This document shows positions 56,530 to 64,000 of a stretch of DNA of 64,000 nucleotides, in pieces. The stretch is from contig NZ_RQPJ01000021.1 in assembly GCF_003957295.1 (NCBI RefSeq), forward strand, positions 852,210 to 916,209. Direction: 5' to 3'. Source of the DNA: Arenibacter aquaticus (GTDB lineage: Bacteria; Bacteroidota; Bacteroidia; Flavobacteriales; Flavobacteriaceae). The position numbers and the translations under genes were made by a program. The notes beneath the pieces are model-generated. The model worked only from the letters and a program-made list of their open reading frames with translations. It did no database searches and was not told the origin of the DNA. How positions within the stretch are numbered: position 1 is the stretch's first letter; the number at the start of each line of letters is the position of its first letter.

Positions 56530-59148
56530 ATGAACAGAAGAAAATATATAAAAACCATTGCCCTAGGTTCCCTATTACCCACTTTTTCCTCCTACGCATT
56601 CCCTTTTGGAGTAAATAATGCTTCAAAACAACTGGAAAAAACCAATTTTAAAAGCAATTGGCACCATTGGCCCGATATGAAGTGGGTAGGTCCTGAATAC
56701 TGGGGGAACCGACTCCAAGATTGGCAACTAAAAAACGGAATGGCCGTTTGTAAGGTAACAGCAAAAAATAGAACCTTACAATTATTGACGGTCCAAAAAA
56801 CTGAACAACTCTCAGAATTAGAGGTTGGCGTGGAAATAGCCTTGCAAACCACAAGTATTAACCCCACCGATAAAGTGTGTCTAGGTATGCGATTGGGGTG
56901 TAAAGGCCCTTTTGACGACTATAGATCTGCAGCTGTTTTCGGCAAAGGATTGGATATAGGCCTTACCGCCAATGGCTCCCTTCAAATAGGAGAACGCATT
57001 TATGAAACGGCCCTAAAGGAAATTCCAGGTTCTTTTAAGCTAGTGGTCCATCTGCTGCCCAAAAACGATGCTTATGTTTTGAGTGTAACCATAAAAGATC
57101 CGGAAACACACCAAGTACTGCACCATCAAAAGGATATTGATACAAGCAACGCAACGGTAATGGGCAATTTTGCCCTTCTGGCAGATGCCACAATAGACAA
57201 ATCCATGAGCAATCAATCTTTTGCTGCATTTTCAAATTGGGCTATTATATCTGAAAAACTTATACAGCACAAAGAACAACTCTTTGGCCCCATTTGTTTT
57301 GCCCAGTATACCTTGCATGACAAAAAGTTAAAACTAACCGCCCAACTAGCGCCTATTGAAGAAATTAGCGGCCATTCCGTGCATTTGCAATGTAAGGAGG
57401 AGGGCAGTTGGAAAACAAAAAGTACAACTGAGCTGAAACATATAGGAAGGGCGGTAAATTTTGAATTGGAAAATTGGAATGCCCAATCGGATGTTCCGTA
57501 CCGTATCTTGGTTGAGATCCCCTTAAAAAACGAAACCCACCACTACACCTATGAGGGTACCATAGCCAAAGAACCTATGGACAAGGAAATGGTTTCCGCA
57601 GCCGTCTTCAGTTGCAATTTTCACTATGGTTTCCCCGATAATGATATCCATAGAAATGTAACCAAACTTAATCCGGACATTATGCTCTTTTTAGGAGATC
57701 AGTTCTATGAGGCTACGGGTGGATTTGGGGCAGCGCGAAACGCAAGCTTGGACGATCTATGTCTGGATTATTTGCGCAAGTGGATGATGTTCGGCTGGTC
57801 TTACCGCGAACTCTTTAGACATAAACCCTGCGCCATAATCCCGGATGACCATGATGTATATCACGGAAATGTTTGGGGCGAAAGTGGCAAAAAAGCCGAT
57901 ACCTCTACCGGTTATGGCATGCTGGCACAGGACTCCGGTGGTTATAAAATGCCCCCAGAATGGGTTAATATGGTGCAATTTACACAAACAAGTCACTTAC
58001 CAGATCCCTATGACCCTACCCCTGTAAAACAAGATATAGGGGTGTACTACACCCATTGGAATTACGCCGGAATAAGCTTTGCCATATTGGAGGATAGGAA
58101 GTTTAAATCAGCTCCAAAACATGTTCTGCCGCCAGAAGCCCAAGTAAGGAATGGCTGGATACAGAACAAAGATTTTGATATAAAAAAACACAGGGACCAT
58201 GATGCCGTACTTTTAGGAAAGAGACAGCACGATTTTATAGACGATTGGACCCAGGATTGGAACAATGGGGCCGCCCTAAAAGTAGTACTCTCACAGACCA
58301 ATTTTGCCACCGTGGCTACCCTACCCAAAACAGCTATGAATGACGATGTGGTCCCCTCCCTACCAATTCCTAAAAAAGGGGAATATGTTGTGGGCGATGT
58401 GCCCACTGTGGACATGGACTCCAATGGCTGGCCTGCAAATGAACGGGATAGGGCCGTTAAGGCATTGCGAAAATGTTTTGCCTTTCATATAGCAGGTGAT
58501 CAGCACTTGGGTAGTTTTATCCAATATGGTGTTGAGGAACACGGGGATAGTGGCTATGCCTTTGCAGGACCCGCATTGAACAATATATGGCCCAGAAGAT
58601 TCTGGCCAGAAGTAGACGCTAGCCAACACACCTATGAAAACCCTGCATATGTAGGGGATCATGAAGACGGATTTGGAAATAAAATATCCGTGCATGCCGT
58701 AGGCAATCCTTTTGATACCGCACTGGAACCTGCCATAATACACAATAGGGCAACAGGATATGGTCTGGTAACTTTTAATAAAAGTGAAAGAACTATCACA
58801 ACAGCTTGCTGGCCCCGCTATTCAGATCCAACAAAAGGTCTAAAGGAACAATTTCCAGGTTGGCCAATTACCGTTAAACAGATGGACAATTACGGACGTA
58901 AAGCGGTTGCTTGGCTACCTACCATAAAGGTTGAAAATGGATTAAAACCAGTTATTTCTGTTTTTGACAAACAACAACAGTTGGTTTATACTGTGCGCAT
59001 GCCAACCGATACTTTTGCTCCCAAGGTGTTTAGCAAAGGGCAATATACCATTGTAATCCAGGATTTGGAAAACAACAGAAAGAAAACCATAAAGCATATT
59101 AAGGCTAAAACCAAGAACACAAAGGTCTTGGATGTAGATTTCGAATAA
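56530..59148 (+). CDS. PhoD-like metallophosphatase, Tat-exported
   Basis: 872 residues. The N-terminus is a Tat signal (NRRKYIKTIALGSLLP). About 330 residues of beta-rich sequence precede the PhoD-type metallophosphatase domain. That domain is seen from VFSCNFHYGFPDNDIHRNV, LNPDIMLFLGDQFYEA (metal Asp), AIIPDDHDVYHGNVWGE and FHIAGDQHLGSFIQYG (metal His). It lies 15 nt after a sulfatase. PhoD family enzymes are Ca/Fe phosphodiesterases or phosphatases. In PULs the relatives are larger and their substrates unknown; they may act on phosphorylated or sulfated glycan. Confidence 0.9.
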   Translation: MNRRKYIKTIALGSLLPTFSSYAFPFGVNNASKQLEKTNFKSNWHHWPDMKWVGPEYWGNRLQDWQLKNGMAVCKVTAKNRTLQLLTVQKTEQLSELEVGVEIALQTTSINPTDKVCLGMRLGCKGPFDDYRSAAVFGKGLDIGLTANGSLQIGERIYETALKEIPGSFKLVVHLLPKNDAYVLSVTIKDPETHQVLHHQKDIDTSNATVMGNFALLADATIDKSMSNQSFAAFSNWAIISEKLIQHKEQLFGPICFAQYTLHDKKLKLTAQLAPIEEISGHSVHLQCKEEGSWKTKSTTELKHIGRAVNFELENWNAQSDVPYRILVEIPLKNETHHYTYEGTIAKEPMDKEMVSAAVFSCNFHYGFPDNDIHRNVTKLNPDIMLFLGDQFYEATGGFGAARNASLDDLCLDYLRKWMMFGWSYRELFRHKPCAIIPDDHDVYHGNVWGESGKKADTSTGYGMLAQDSGGYKMPPEWVNMVQFTQTSHLPDPYDPTPVKQDIGVYYTHWNYAGISFAILEDRKFKSAPKHVLPPEAQVRNGWIQNKDFDIKKHRDHDAVLLGKRQHDFIDDWTQDWNNGAALKVVLSQTNFATVATLPKTAMNDDVVPSLPIPKKGEYVVGDVPTVDMDSNGWPANERDRAVKALRKCFAFHIAGDQHLGSFIQYGVEEHGDSGYAFAGPALNNIWPRRFWPEVDASQHTYENPAYVGDHEDGFGNKISVHAVGNPFDTALEPAIIHNRATGYGLVTFNKSERTITTACWPRYSDPTKGLKEQFPGWPITVKQMDNYGRKAVAWLPTIKVENGLKPVISVFDKQQQLVYTVRMPTDTFAPKVFSKGQYTIVIQDLENNRKKTIKHIKAKTKNTKVLDVDFE

Positions 59149-59182
59149 GATAGACCTTAAAATCAACCCTTATTTTTGAACA

Positions 59183-59226
59183 ATAAAAAATCCCAAGCTT
59201 TCCTTTTCCGCGGAAAGTTTGGGATT
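59183..59226 (-). terminator. Terminator of the minus-strand Gfo/Idh gene
   Basis: AATCCCAAGCTTTCC and GGAAAGTTTGGGATT form a 15-bp stem with one mismatch. On the minus strand it is followed by TTTTTTATTG. Confidence 0.75.
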
Positions 59227-59251
59227 CCTATTTATAAATAGAATCTCTATT

Positions 59252-60568
59252 TTAGATAACTACTGTTTTTCCAGGTGTTGGTATGTTATAGGTACCATCG
59301 GCATTTGGCTGCACCGGTGCTGGGGAATCCCAAGTTAAATCGTCAGGGGCTAGGTCTATATTAGACTTCATGGCCTCCTCCCATTTTATTACCTTTCCAG
59401 AATAAGTGGCCATTCTTCCTATAATGGCGGTCATAGTACTTTTTGCACCATTCTCTGCATCACTTATTACACCTTTATTCCTAATGGATTCAAACAGTTT
59501 AATGTGTTCTACCTGATAAGGGTTTGGATCATCTTTCCCACGATGGGTGAAAATTTCACTACCGTCCAAACCTTTAATAAAGGTATTGTCCCCATAGGTG
59601 TCAATAGATCCTTTTGTACCTTGGAAGGTCTCTGCCACCTTGTTCATGGTTTCTGGCATATGCCTACACTGACTGGCTATTACGGCACCGCTGGGATAGG
59701 TATATTCTACAAAGTGGTGGTCAAAGATCTCTCCGTGATCTTTTCCTGTCCTTACCAGTCTACCTCCCATACCTTGCGCTGAAATAGGGTACTCGCCTAT
59801 AAACCAGTTGGCCACATCTATATTGTGGATATGCTGTTCTAGAATGTGATCACCGCATAACCAGTTAAAATAGTACCAATTTCTCATTTGGTATTCCAAT
59901 TCGCTTTGGCCTGGTTGCCGCTCGCGCACCCATACCCCACCACTGTTCCAGTAGACCTGACCAGAAACAATTTTTCCAATCTTATTGTCTTTTATATGCT
60001 GAAGTCCAGCCAAATAATTATCCTGATAATGTCGTTGAAGTCCAACAACCACATTCAATTTTTTTTCTTTTGCAACCTTAGCTGCCGCCAGAACTTTTCG
60101 CACGCCTGGCACATCGGTTGCCACCGGCTTTTCCATAAAAACGTGCTTCCCTGCATTCACCGCGTACTCAAAATGCTGTGGTCTAAATCCAGGAGGTGTG
60201 GCCAAAATAACCACATCTGCCATATCTATTGCCTTTAAGGCTCCGTCAAAACCAACAAACTGATGTTTTTTGCGAACATTTATTTTTTTTGTGCCTTCAA
60301 ATTTCTTCTGCAAGTTCATTAAACTACCCTGCAACCTATCTTCAAATGCATCAGCCATTGCCACCAATTCCACATTGGGATCGGCCTGCAAGGCCTGACT
60401 CGCCGCTCCGGTACCGCGGCCACCGCAACCGATCAACGATATTTTCAATTTCTTCTCATTGGCTACATTTACCATTGCGTTCATTTGCATGGTAGGTAAA
60501 ATCATTGCTCCAGTTACCAAAGCACTGCTCTTGACAAAATCTCTTCTACTATTCTTGATGTTGGTCAT
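59252..60568 (-). CDS. Gfo/Idh/MocA family oxidoreductase, Tat-exported
   Basis: 438 residues. Tat signal SRRDFVKSSALVTGAMILP, then the Rossmann fold (KISLIGCGGRGTGAASQAL; VELVAMADAFEDR), the catalytic EKP in HVFMEKPVATD, and the C-terminal domain with GDHILEQHIHNIDVANWFIGEYP. It lacks the GH109 hallmarks (YQHDLRG, YPTHG), so it is a different subfamily, probably an NAD(P)-dependent sugar oxidoreductase acting in the periplasm. Similar exported members flank PULs in many Bacteroidetes. The substrate is unknown. It is monocistronic and divergent from the second Gfo/Idh gene. Confidence 0.88.
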   Translation of the reverse strand: MTNIKNSRRDFVKSSALVTGAMILPTMQMNAMVNVANEKKLKISLIGCGGRGTGAASQALQADPNVELVAMADAFEDRLQGSLMNLQKKFEGTKKINVRKKHQFVGFDGALKAIDMADVVILATPPGFRPQHFEYAVNAGKHVFMEKPVATDVPGVRKVLAAAKVAKEKKLNVVVGLQRHYQDNYLAGLQHIKDNKIGKIVSGQVYWNSGGVWVRERQPGQSELEYQMRNWYYFNWLCGDHILEQHIHNIDVANWFIGEYPISAQGMGGRLVRTGKDHGEIFDHHFVEYTYPSGAVIASQCRHMPETMNKVAETFQGTKGSIDTYGDNTFIKGLDGSEIFTHRGKDDPNPYQVEHIKLFESIRNKGVISDAENGAKSTMTAIIGRMATYSGKVIKWEEAMKSNIDLAPDDLTWDSPAPVQPNADGTYNIPTPGKTVVI

Positions 60569-61097
60569 TGTTATACTAATTATTTATGTTTCCTATTCAA
60601 AATTTACTCATCGGATAAGTACTAGCCCCTGTATTAGTTTTATGGCAGTTACAGGAGGTCAATATAGAGATTTATTTGGAAACGTACAATGTACATTTTT
60701 AGAGATTATCAGTTAATATGTTAAATAACCTATATTATCCCAAAAGTACAGCACAAAAAATCACCTAACCTTAAAAATAAAAATCCACAAAGAACTACCC
60801 CCACTAGTTTTTATAATTCCATTTTTGGATTTCTCCTGCCCGGTTTAAGTTTAAATGGAAGAATGCCGTTGCATCATCTTATTTTACAGTGAATCCACTG
60901 ATTGAAACAATTGGTCATATCAGATTTTTTACTCGGTTCAACAAGGAATAAACAATTTGTATCAAAACAAGAATTAAGACGGTACCATAAAATATACCCC
61001 TCTTTCCCAAGATCGTTTGAGAAATCTACCATACTAATTGGGTTTATTTGTAAATTATCACCACAAAATTTAACCAGCAACCGTCAACCCAATAACC
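60569..61097. other. 529-bp divergent region between two Gfo/Idh genes
   Basis: No gene is supported; a 71-codon open frame at 60902-61117 overlaps the next start and has no family features. Imperfect promoter elements for the plus-strand gene may be TTTG (61016-61019) and TTTATTTG (61043-61050). A short dyad, GTAC-AAT-GTAC, lies near 60685. Confidence 0.45.
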
Positions 61098-62474
61098 ATG
61101 GACACGAAAACATTTAACATCAACAGAAGACATTTTATTAAGGGAGCCGCAGCTTCCCTAGCACTATCCTCATTTGGATCATATGGCATGGAACTCCTAT
61201 ATCGTACCAAGCCACTACGCGTTGGACTAATAGGTGCGGGTTGGTACGGGAAAAGCGACCTTTTTAGACTGATGCAGGTAACCCAAGTAAATGTAGTATC
61301 CATTTGTGACGTGGACAAACGTATGCTTGCCGAGGCAGCCAACCTAATACAACTTAGGCAAACTTCGGGAAAGGCACCTAGGACCTATACCGATTACCGA
61401 AAAATGCTTGCCGAGAAAGATTTGGATATTGTACTTATAGGCAGCCCGGATCATTGGCATGCCCTACAGGCCATAGAAGCCTTAAAGGCAGGTGCCCATG
61501 TTTATGTTCAGAAACCTATAAGTGTTGATGTTCTGGAGGGAGAGGCCATGGTAGCCGCTGCCAGAAAATATAATAAGGTAGTACAGGTAGGAACCCAACG
61601 AAAGAGTACTCCCCACCTTATTGATGCCAAAAAAAACATTGTGGATGCCGGACTATTAGGGAAAATATCCCATGTAGAAATGTGTTGTTACTACCATATG
61701 AGGGCCAACGGCAACCCTCCCATTACAGCTGTTCCAGAATTTTTGGATTATGAAATGTGGACCGGTCCCGCTCCACTTCGGCCATATGACGGCCTGCCAC
61801 ATAGAAGATGGTGGCGTGCCTTTATGGAGTACGGTAATGGTATAATGGGCGATATGTGCGTTCATATGCTGGATACGGTTAGATGGATGCTAGATCTGGA
61901 TTGGCCCAAAAAAATTAGTTCTACAGGAGGAATATTTGTGCAAAAGGATAGTAAATCCAACATTGCCGACACCCAAACGGCAATCTTTGAATATGAGGAA
62001 CTCAACTGCGTATGGCAACACAGAAGCTGGGGAACCCCTGTAGACCCAGATTACCCATGGTCCTTTAAACTTTACGGGGAAAAAGGTACCTTGTCCGGAA
62101 GCACTATGAGATACGACTTTGTTCCGCATGGGGGTGGGGAAAAGATCCATATGGACGTTATTTATGAAAAAGAAAAATATCCGGAGGACCTCACCGAAAA
62201 AGATATAGAATTAAATGCAGCCCCAGCTACCAGATTGCATATGTTGGATTTCCTTGCTGCTATTGACAAAGGCACTTTACCTATTGCCGATATACGTGAA
62301 GGCCATATTTCCACGGCAAGTTGCATTTTGGCCAATATGGCCATGGTCACCGGAAGGCCTCTAATCTATGACCCTAAAAAAATTGTGGTGGTAAATGATG
62401 CCGAGGCAACTGCACTTTTGAAACGGGATTATCGCGCTCCATGGAGGCATCCCCATCCAAATGACTTTAGATAA
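61098..62474 (+). CDS. Gfo/Idh/MocA family oxidoreductase, Tat-exported, QKP variant
   Basis: 458 residues. Tat signal NRRHFIKGAAASLALSSFG, Rossmann start RVGLIGAGWYGKSDLFRLM and SICDVDKRML. The usual EKP catalytic motif is QKP (HVYVQKPISVD), a substitution seen in a particular exported Bacteroidetes/Planctomycetes subfamily. Later come WTGPAPLRPYDGLPHRRWWRAFMEYGNGIMGDMCVHMLDTVRWML and a C-terminal SCILANMAMVTGRPL. It is probably a periplasmic sugar oxidoreductase or a redox-assisted lyase; no substrate can be named. It is convergent with nothing and 209 nt before the PPOX gene. Confidence 0.88.
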   Translation: MDTKTFNINRRHFIKGAAASLALSSFGSYGMELLYRTKPLRVGLIGAGWYGKSDLFRLMQVTQVNVVSICDVDKRMLAEAANLIQLRQTSGKAPRTYTDYRKMLAEKDLDIVLIGSPDHWHALQAIEALKAGAHVYVQKPISVDVLEGEAMVAAARKYNKVVQVGTQRKSTPHLIDAKKNIVDAGLLGKISHVEMCCYYHMRANGNPPITAVPEFLDYEMWTGPAPLRPYDGLPHRRWWRAFMEYGNGIMGDMCVHMLDTVRWMLDLDWPKKISSTGGIFVQKDSKSNIADTQTAIFEYEELNCVWQHRSWGTPVDPDYPWSFKLYGEKGTLSGSTMRYDFVPHGGGEKIHMDVIYEKEKYPEDLTEKDIELNAAPATRLHMLDFLAAIDKGTLPIADIREGHISTASCILANMAMVTGRPLIYDPKKIVVVNDAEATALLKRDYRAPWRHPHPNDFR

Positions 62475-62567
62475 AAAACTATCTTCTTTTGAAGGAGCAC
62501 TACAGTGGGGACCACTAACTACTATTGGGGATTATATCAGTTTAAAAGCGGTGTGCACCTATGCTAC

Positions 62568-62579
62568 TGACCGTTGTCA
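62568..62579. promoter_or_regulatory. FNR/CRP-like dyad upstream of the PPOX gene
   Basis: TGAC-CGTT-GTCA, a perfect dyad of the CRP/FNR class. Its start is 35 nt before the -7 box TAGATTTG (62603-62610), the same geometry as at dnaJ and the HMA-like gene. Confidence 0.6.
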
Positions 62580-62602
62580 TATTTTAACATTTTAAAAGGC
62601 AA

Positions 62603-62610
62603 TAGATTTG
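62603..62610 (+). promoter_or_regulatory. -7 box of the PPOX gene
   Basis: TAGATTTG is a full TAnnTTTG match. No TTG is found at -33, consistent with dependence on the activator site upstream. The leader is about 68 nt. Confidence 0.55.
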
Positions 62611-62683
62611 ACCACAGAAAAAGAACCATAATTATTGGTGGTTCTAAACAACGGTATAGCAAATTTATTATCAATATTGAAAT

Positions 62684-63136
62684 ATGAACGATATTACGTC
62701 CAACGAAAGCATTGGCATTCTCCTAAGCAATTATACAGGCCATTTGGGCTATATATCACAACATAGTCCCTATGTAATACCTACTACCTATTTCTATGAC
62801 AAAGAGGACCACAGTATCATTAGCTACTCTTCCAATGGCCATAAAATAGACGCTATGCGAAAAAACCCGGCTGTATCCTTATTGGTAGCGGAAATAAAAT
62901 CTGCCAAAAATTGGCAATCTGTTTTGGTTCATGGCACCTATGAGGAACTAGAAGGTAGTGAGGCTAAACTTAAGTTACACAGGTTTACAGAAGGGGTCAA
63001 AAATATTATAAAAAGAAATGAGAATAGGGATACCGAATTTATAAGCGAATTTTCCAGTAAGCTATACTCCCGAGGTATACCCATTGTTTACCGAATAAAG
63101 ATATTGGAGTTGTCCGGTAAAAGAAAAGAGACCTAA
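62684..63136 (+). CDS. Pyridoxamine 5'-phosphate oxidase-fold flavoprotein
   Basis: 150 residues of the PNPOx-like split-barrel family, the usual length for single-domain members (nitroimidazole-resistance type). Features are GHLGYISQHSPYVIPTTYFYDKEDHSIISYSSNGHKIDAMRKNPAVSLLVAEI, the FMN-contacting strand pair, and WQSVLVHGTYEELEG. A cytoplasmic flavin- or heme-binding redox role is typical of the family. The FNR-like dyad with a correctly spaced -7 box upstream, and the following PfkB-type kinase, link it to the usp/dnaJ stress group. An inverted repeat GAACCA-N10-TGGTTC (62623-62644) lies in the leader. Confidence 0.88.
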   Translation: MNDITSNESIGILLSNYTGHLGYISQHSPYVIPTTYFYDKEDHSIISYSSNGHKIDAMRKNPAVSLLVAEIKSAKNWQSVLVHGTYEELEGSEAKLKLHRFTEGVKNIIKRNENRDTEFISEFSSKLYSRGIPIVYRIKILELSGKRKET

Positions 63137-63342
63137 ATTACAGCCCGGCAGAATAGTCTGTTTTTTAAAAATTAATAACAATAAATTAGCCTATAATACA
63201 GTCCTTTAAGTACTTAATATAAATTTCGCAGTGCTTTTGTACTGCTGCAAATTGGTAAAAGTCCACACTACTGTAAAAATTGGCCTCAAGGGTTAGATTG
63301 TAAGTAGTTTCCATATAAGTGTAATTAGAAAGTAACCACGAC
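63137..63342. other. 206-bp gap between the PPOX and PfkB-type genes
   Basis: No promoter consensus, terminator or FNR-like dyad is seen, so the kinase may be read from the PPOX promoter. Confidence 0.4.
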
Positions 63343-64000
63343 ATGCACAAAAAAGTAGTTACCCTCACCGTAAACCCTGTACTGGACAAAAGTGTTACCG
63401 TTCCCGGTATTAGTCCTAATAAAAAACTTCGTTGCAGCGCTCCTATATACGATGCAGGTGGTGGCGGCATAAATGTTTCACGTGCCATTAAAAAATTGGG
63501 TGGTGAATCGCTTTGTATCTACCTTGGTGGCGGCCCTACAGGTGACCATTTGAAGCAGTTACTGGACAAAGCCGGTATTCAACAATTGTTGGTGCCTATT
63601 AAAGGCTGGACAAGGGACAATCTTTCGGTTACCGATACCATCACCAATCTCCAATACCGTTTTGGGGTACCAGGTCCAGAGGTAACAAAACAGGAATGGG
63701 AAACACTACTTGAACATCTGGAAAACAATCTTCATGAAGGGGATTATTTGGTTGCTAGTGGAAAATTGCCACCAGGAATGCCCATAGATTTTTATAACCA
63801 AGTGGCAACCATTGCCCAAAAGAAAAACGCACGCTTCATCTTAGATACCTCAGGAGAGGCATTGCTGCAGGCGAGTAAATCACCTATTTATCTAATGAAG
63901 CCCAATTTGGGAGAGCTAAGTACCCTATGTGGGGTAGAGTCAATTTCTGCCATGGCATTGGAATCTATTGCCAAAAAATTTCTAGAAGAGCACAATTGTG
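63343..64000 (+). CDS. PfkB-family hexose-phosphate kinase, 1-phosphofructokinase type (3' end cut)
   Basis: 219 residues are visible of an expected 310 or so; the frame is open at the window edge. The start is the ATG at 63343 (MHKKVVTLTVNPVLDKSVTVPGI). It has the PfkB N-terminal signature (DAGGGGINVSRAIKKLGGESLCIYLGGGPTGDHLKQLLDKAGI), GDYLVASGKLPPGMPIDFY, ILDTSGEALLQA and MKPNLGELSTLCG. This matches the 1-phosphofructokinase / 6-phosphofructokinase-2 / tagatose-6-phosphate kinase branch. The ATP-binding DxxG motif lies beyond the edge. It follows the PPOX gene on the same strand. A PfkB kinase, Usp and flavoprotein together recall hypoxia regulons in other phyla. Confidence 0.9.
   Translation, partial: MHKKVVTLTVNPVLDKSVTVPGISPNKKLRCSAPIYDAGGGGINVSRAIKKLGGESLCIYLGGGPTGDHLKQLLDKAGIQQLLVPIKGWTRDNLSVTDTITNLQYRFGVPGPEVTKQEWETLLEHLENNLHEGDYLVASGKLPPGMPIDFYNQVATIAQKKNARFILDTSGEALLQASKSPIYLMKPNLGELSTLCGVESISAMALESIAKKFLEEHNC

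Noticed and set aside
60902-61117. 71-codon frame overlapping the start of the second Gfo/Idh gene
   Set aside because: It overlaps a well-supported Tat signal in another frame and has no recognisable domain.
63186-63488. 100-codon minus-strand frame
   Set aside because: It is antisense to the conserved PfkB N-terminal signature, which is clearly the real coding strand.
1-64000. tRNA, rRNA, CRISPR array, transposase or integrase genes
   Set aside because: Read through for cloverleaf-like ends, regular spacer arrays and transposase motifs; none was convincing. A covariance-model scan was not possible.

Overview
The window is A+T-rich chromosomal DNA from a Bacteroidetes, most likely a marine member of the Flavobacteriaceae. 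Support comes from three SusC/SusD pairs, a hybrid two-component system regulator, a type IX secretion C-terminal domain, TAnnTTTG-type -7 promoter elements, many SPII lipoproteins and two sulfatases. No rRNA, tRNA, CRISPR array, IS element or phage gene was recognised. The species cannot be named from the sequence.

Layout. (1) 1-7.3 kb: housekeeping and envelope genes. These are an AIM24-family protein (cut by the left edge), a DUF4442 thioesterase-like protein, an operon of DUF4870, PadR, PspC and GIN-domain proteins with a candidate self-operator, then a dipeptide epimerase overlapping a KBL-like PLP enzyme. (2) 7.3-11.9 kb: a SusC/SusD pair with no enzymes beside it. (3) 12.1-17.5 kb: a small exported protein, thioredoxin reductase, and a stress cluster of universal stress protein, helical hypothetical, CbpA-like DnaJ, CbpM and an HMA-like protein. 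(4) 17.5-19.9 kb: galK-galT with a strong operator-like dyad. (5) 19.9-59.1 kb: a large polysaccharide/glycoconjugate utilisation locus. The minus arm carries the HTCS regulator, DUF3472, a sulfatase, GH20, an M28 peptidase and a formylglycine-generating enzyme. The plus arm carries GH109, SusC, SusD, a VCBS/UnbV lipoprotein, a decayed GH109 fragment, SusC, SusD, a DUF5000 protein, a DUF4998 protein with two discoidin domains, a giant T9SS propeller protein, an FN3-like lipoprotein, a second sulfatase and a PhoD-like phosphatase. (6) 59.2-62.5 kb: two divergent Tat-exported Gfo/Idh/MocA proteins. (7) 62.7-64 kb: a PPOX-fold flavoprotein and the start of a PfkB-family sugar-phosphate kinase.

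Working model (inference): the locus captures a sulfated, N-acetylhexosamine-containing glycan or glycoprotein at the surface through SusCD and discoidin proteins. It desulfates the glycan with Cys-type sulfatases matured by a periplasmic FGE, trims it with GH20 and GH109, takes peptide parts with M28, and passes galactose to GalK/GalT.

The strongest new signal is regulatory. Three stress-type intergenic regions carry an FNR/CRP-like dyad (TGAY-N4-RTCA) exactly 35 nt, start to start, ahead of a flavobacterial -7 box. One of these dyads also faces a mirror-image -7 box at the same distance for the divergent usp gene. This predicts a compact regulon of usp, dnaJ-cbpM, the HMA-like gene and PPOX(-pfkB), now split by the glycan locus. 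The second notable signal is the GH109 relic directly upstream of the second susC. It mirrors the intact GH109 upstream of the first susC and points to duplication and decay of a GH109-susC-susD unit.
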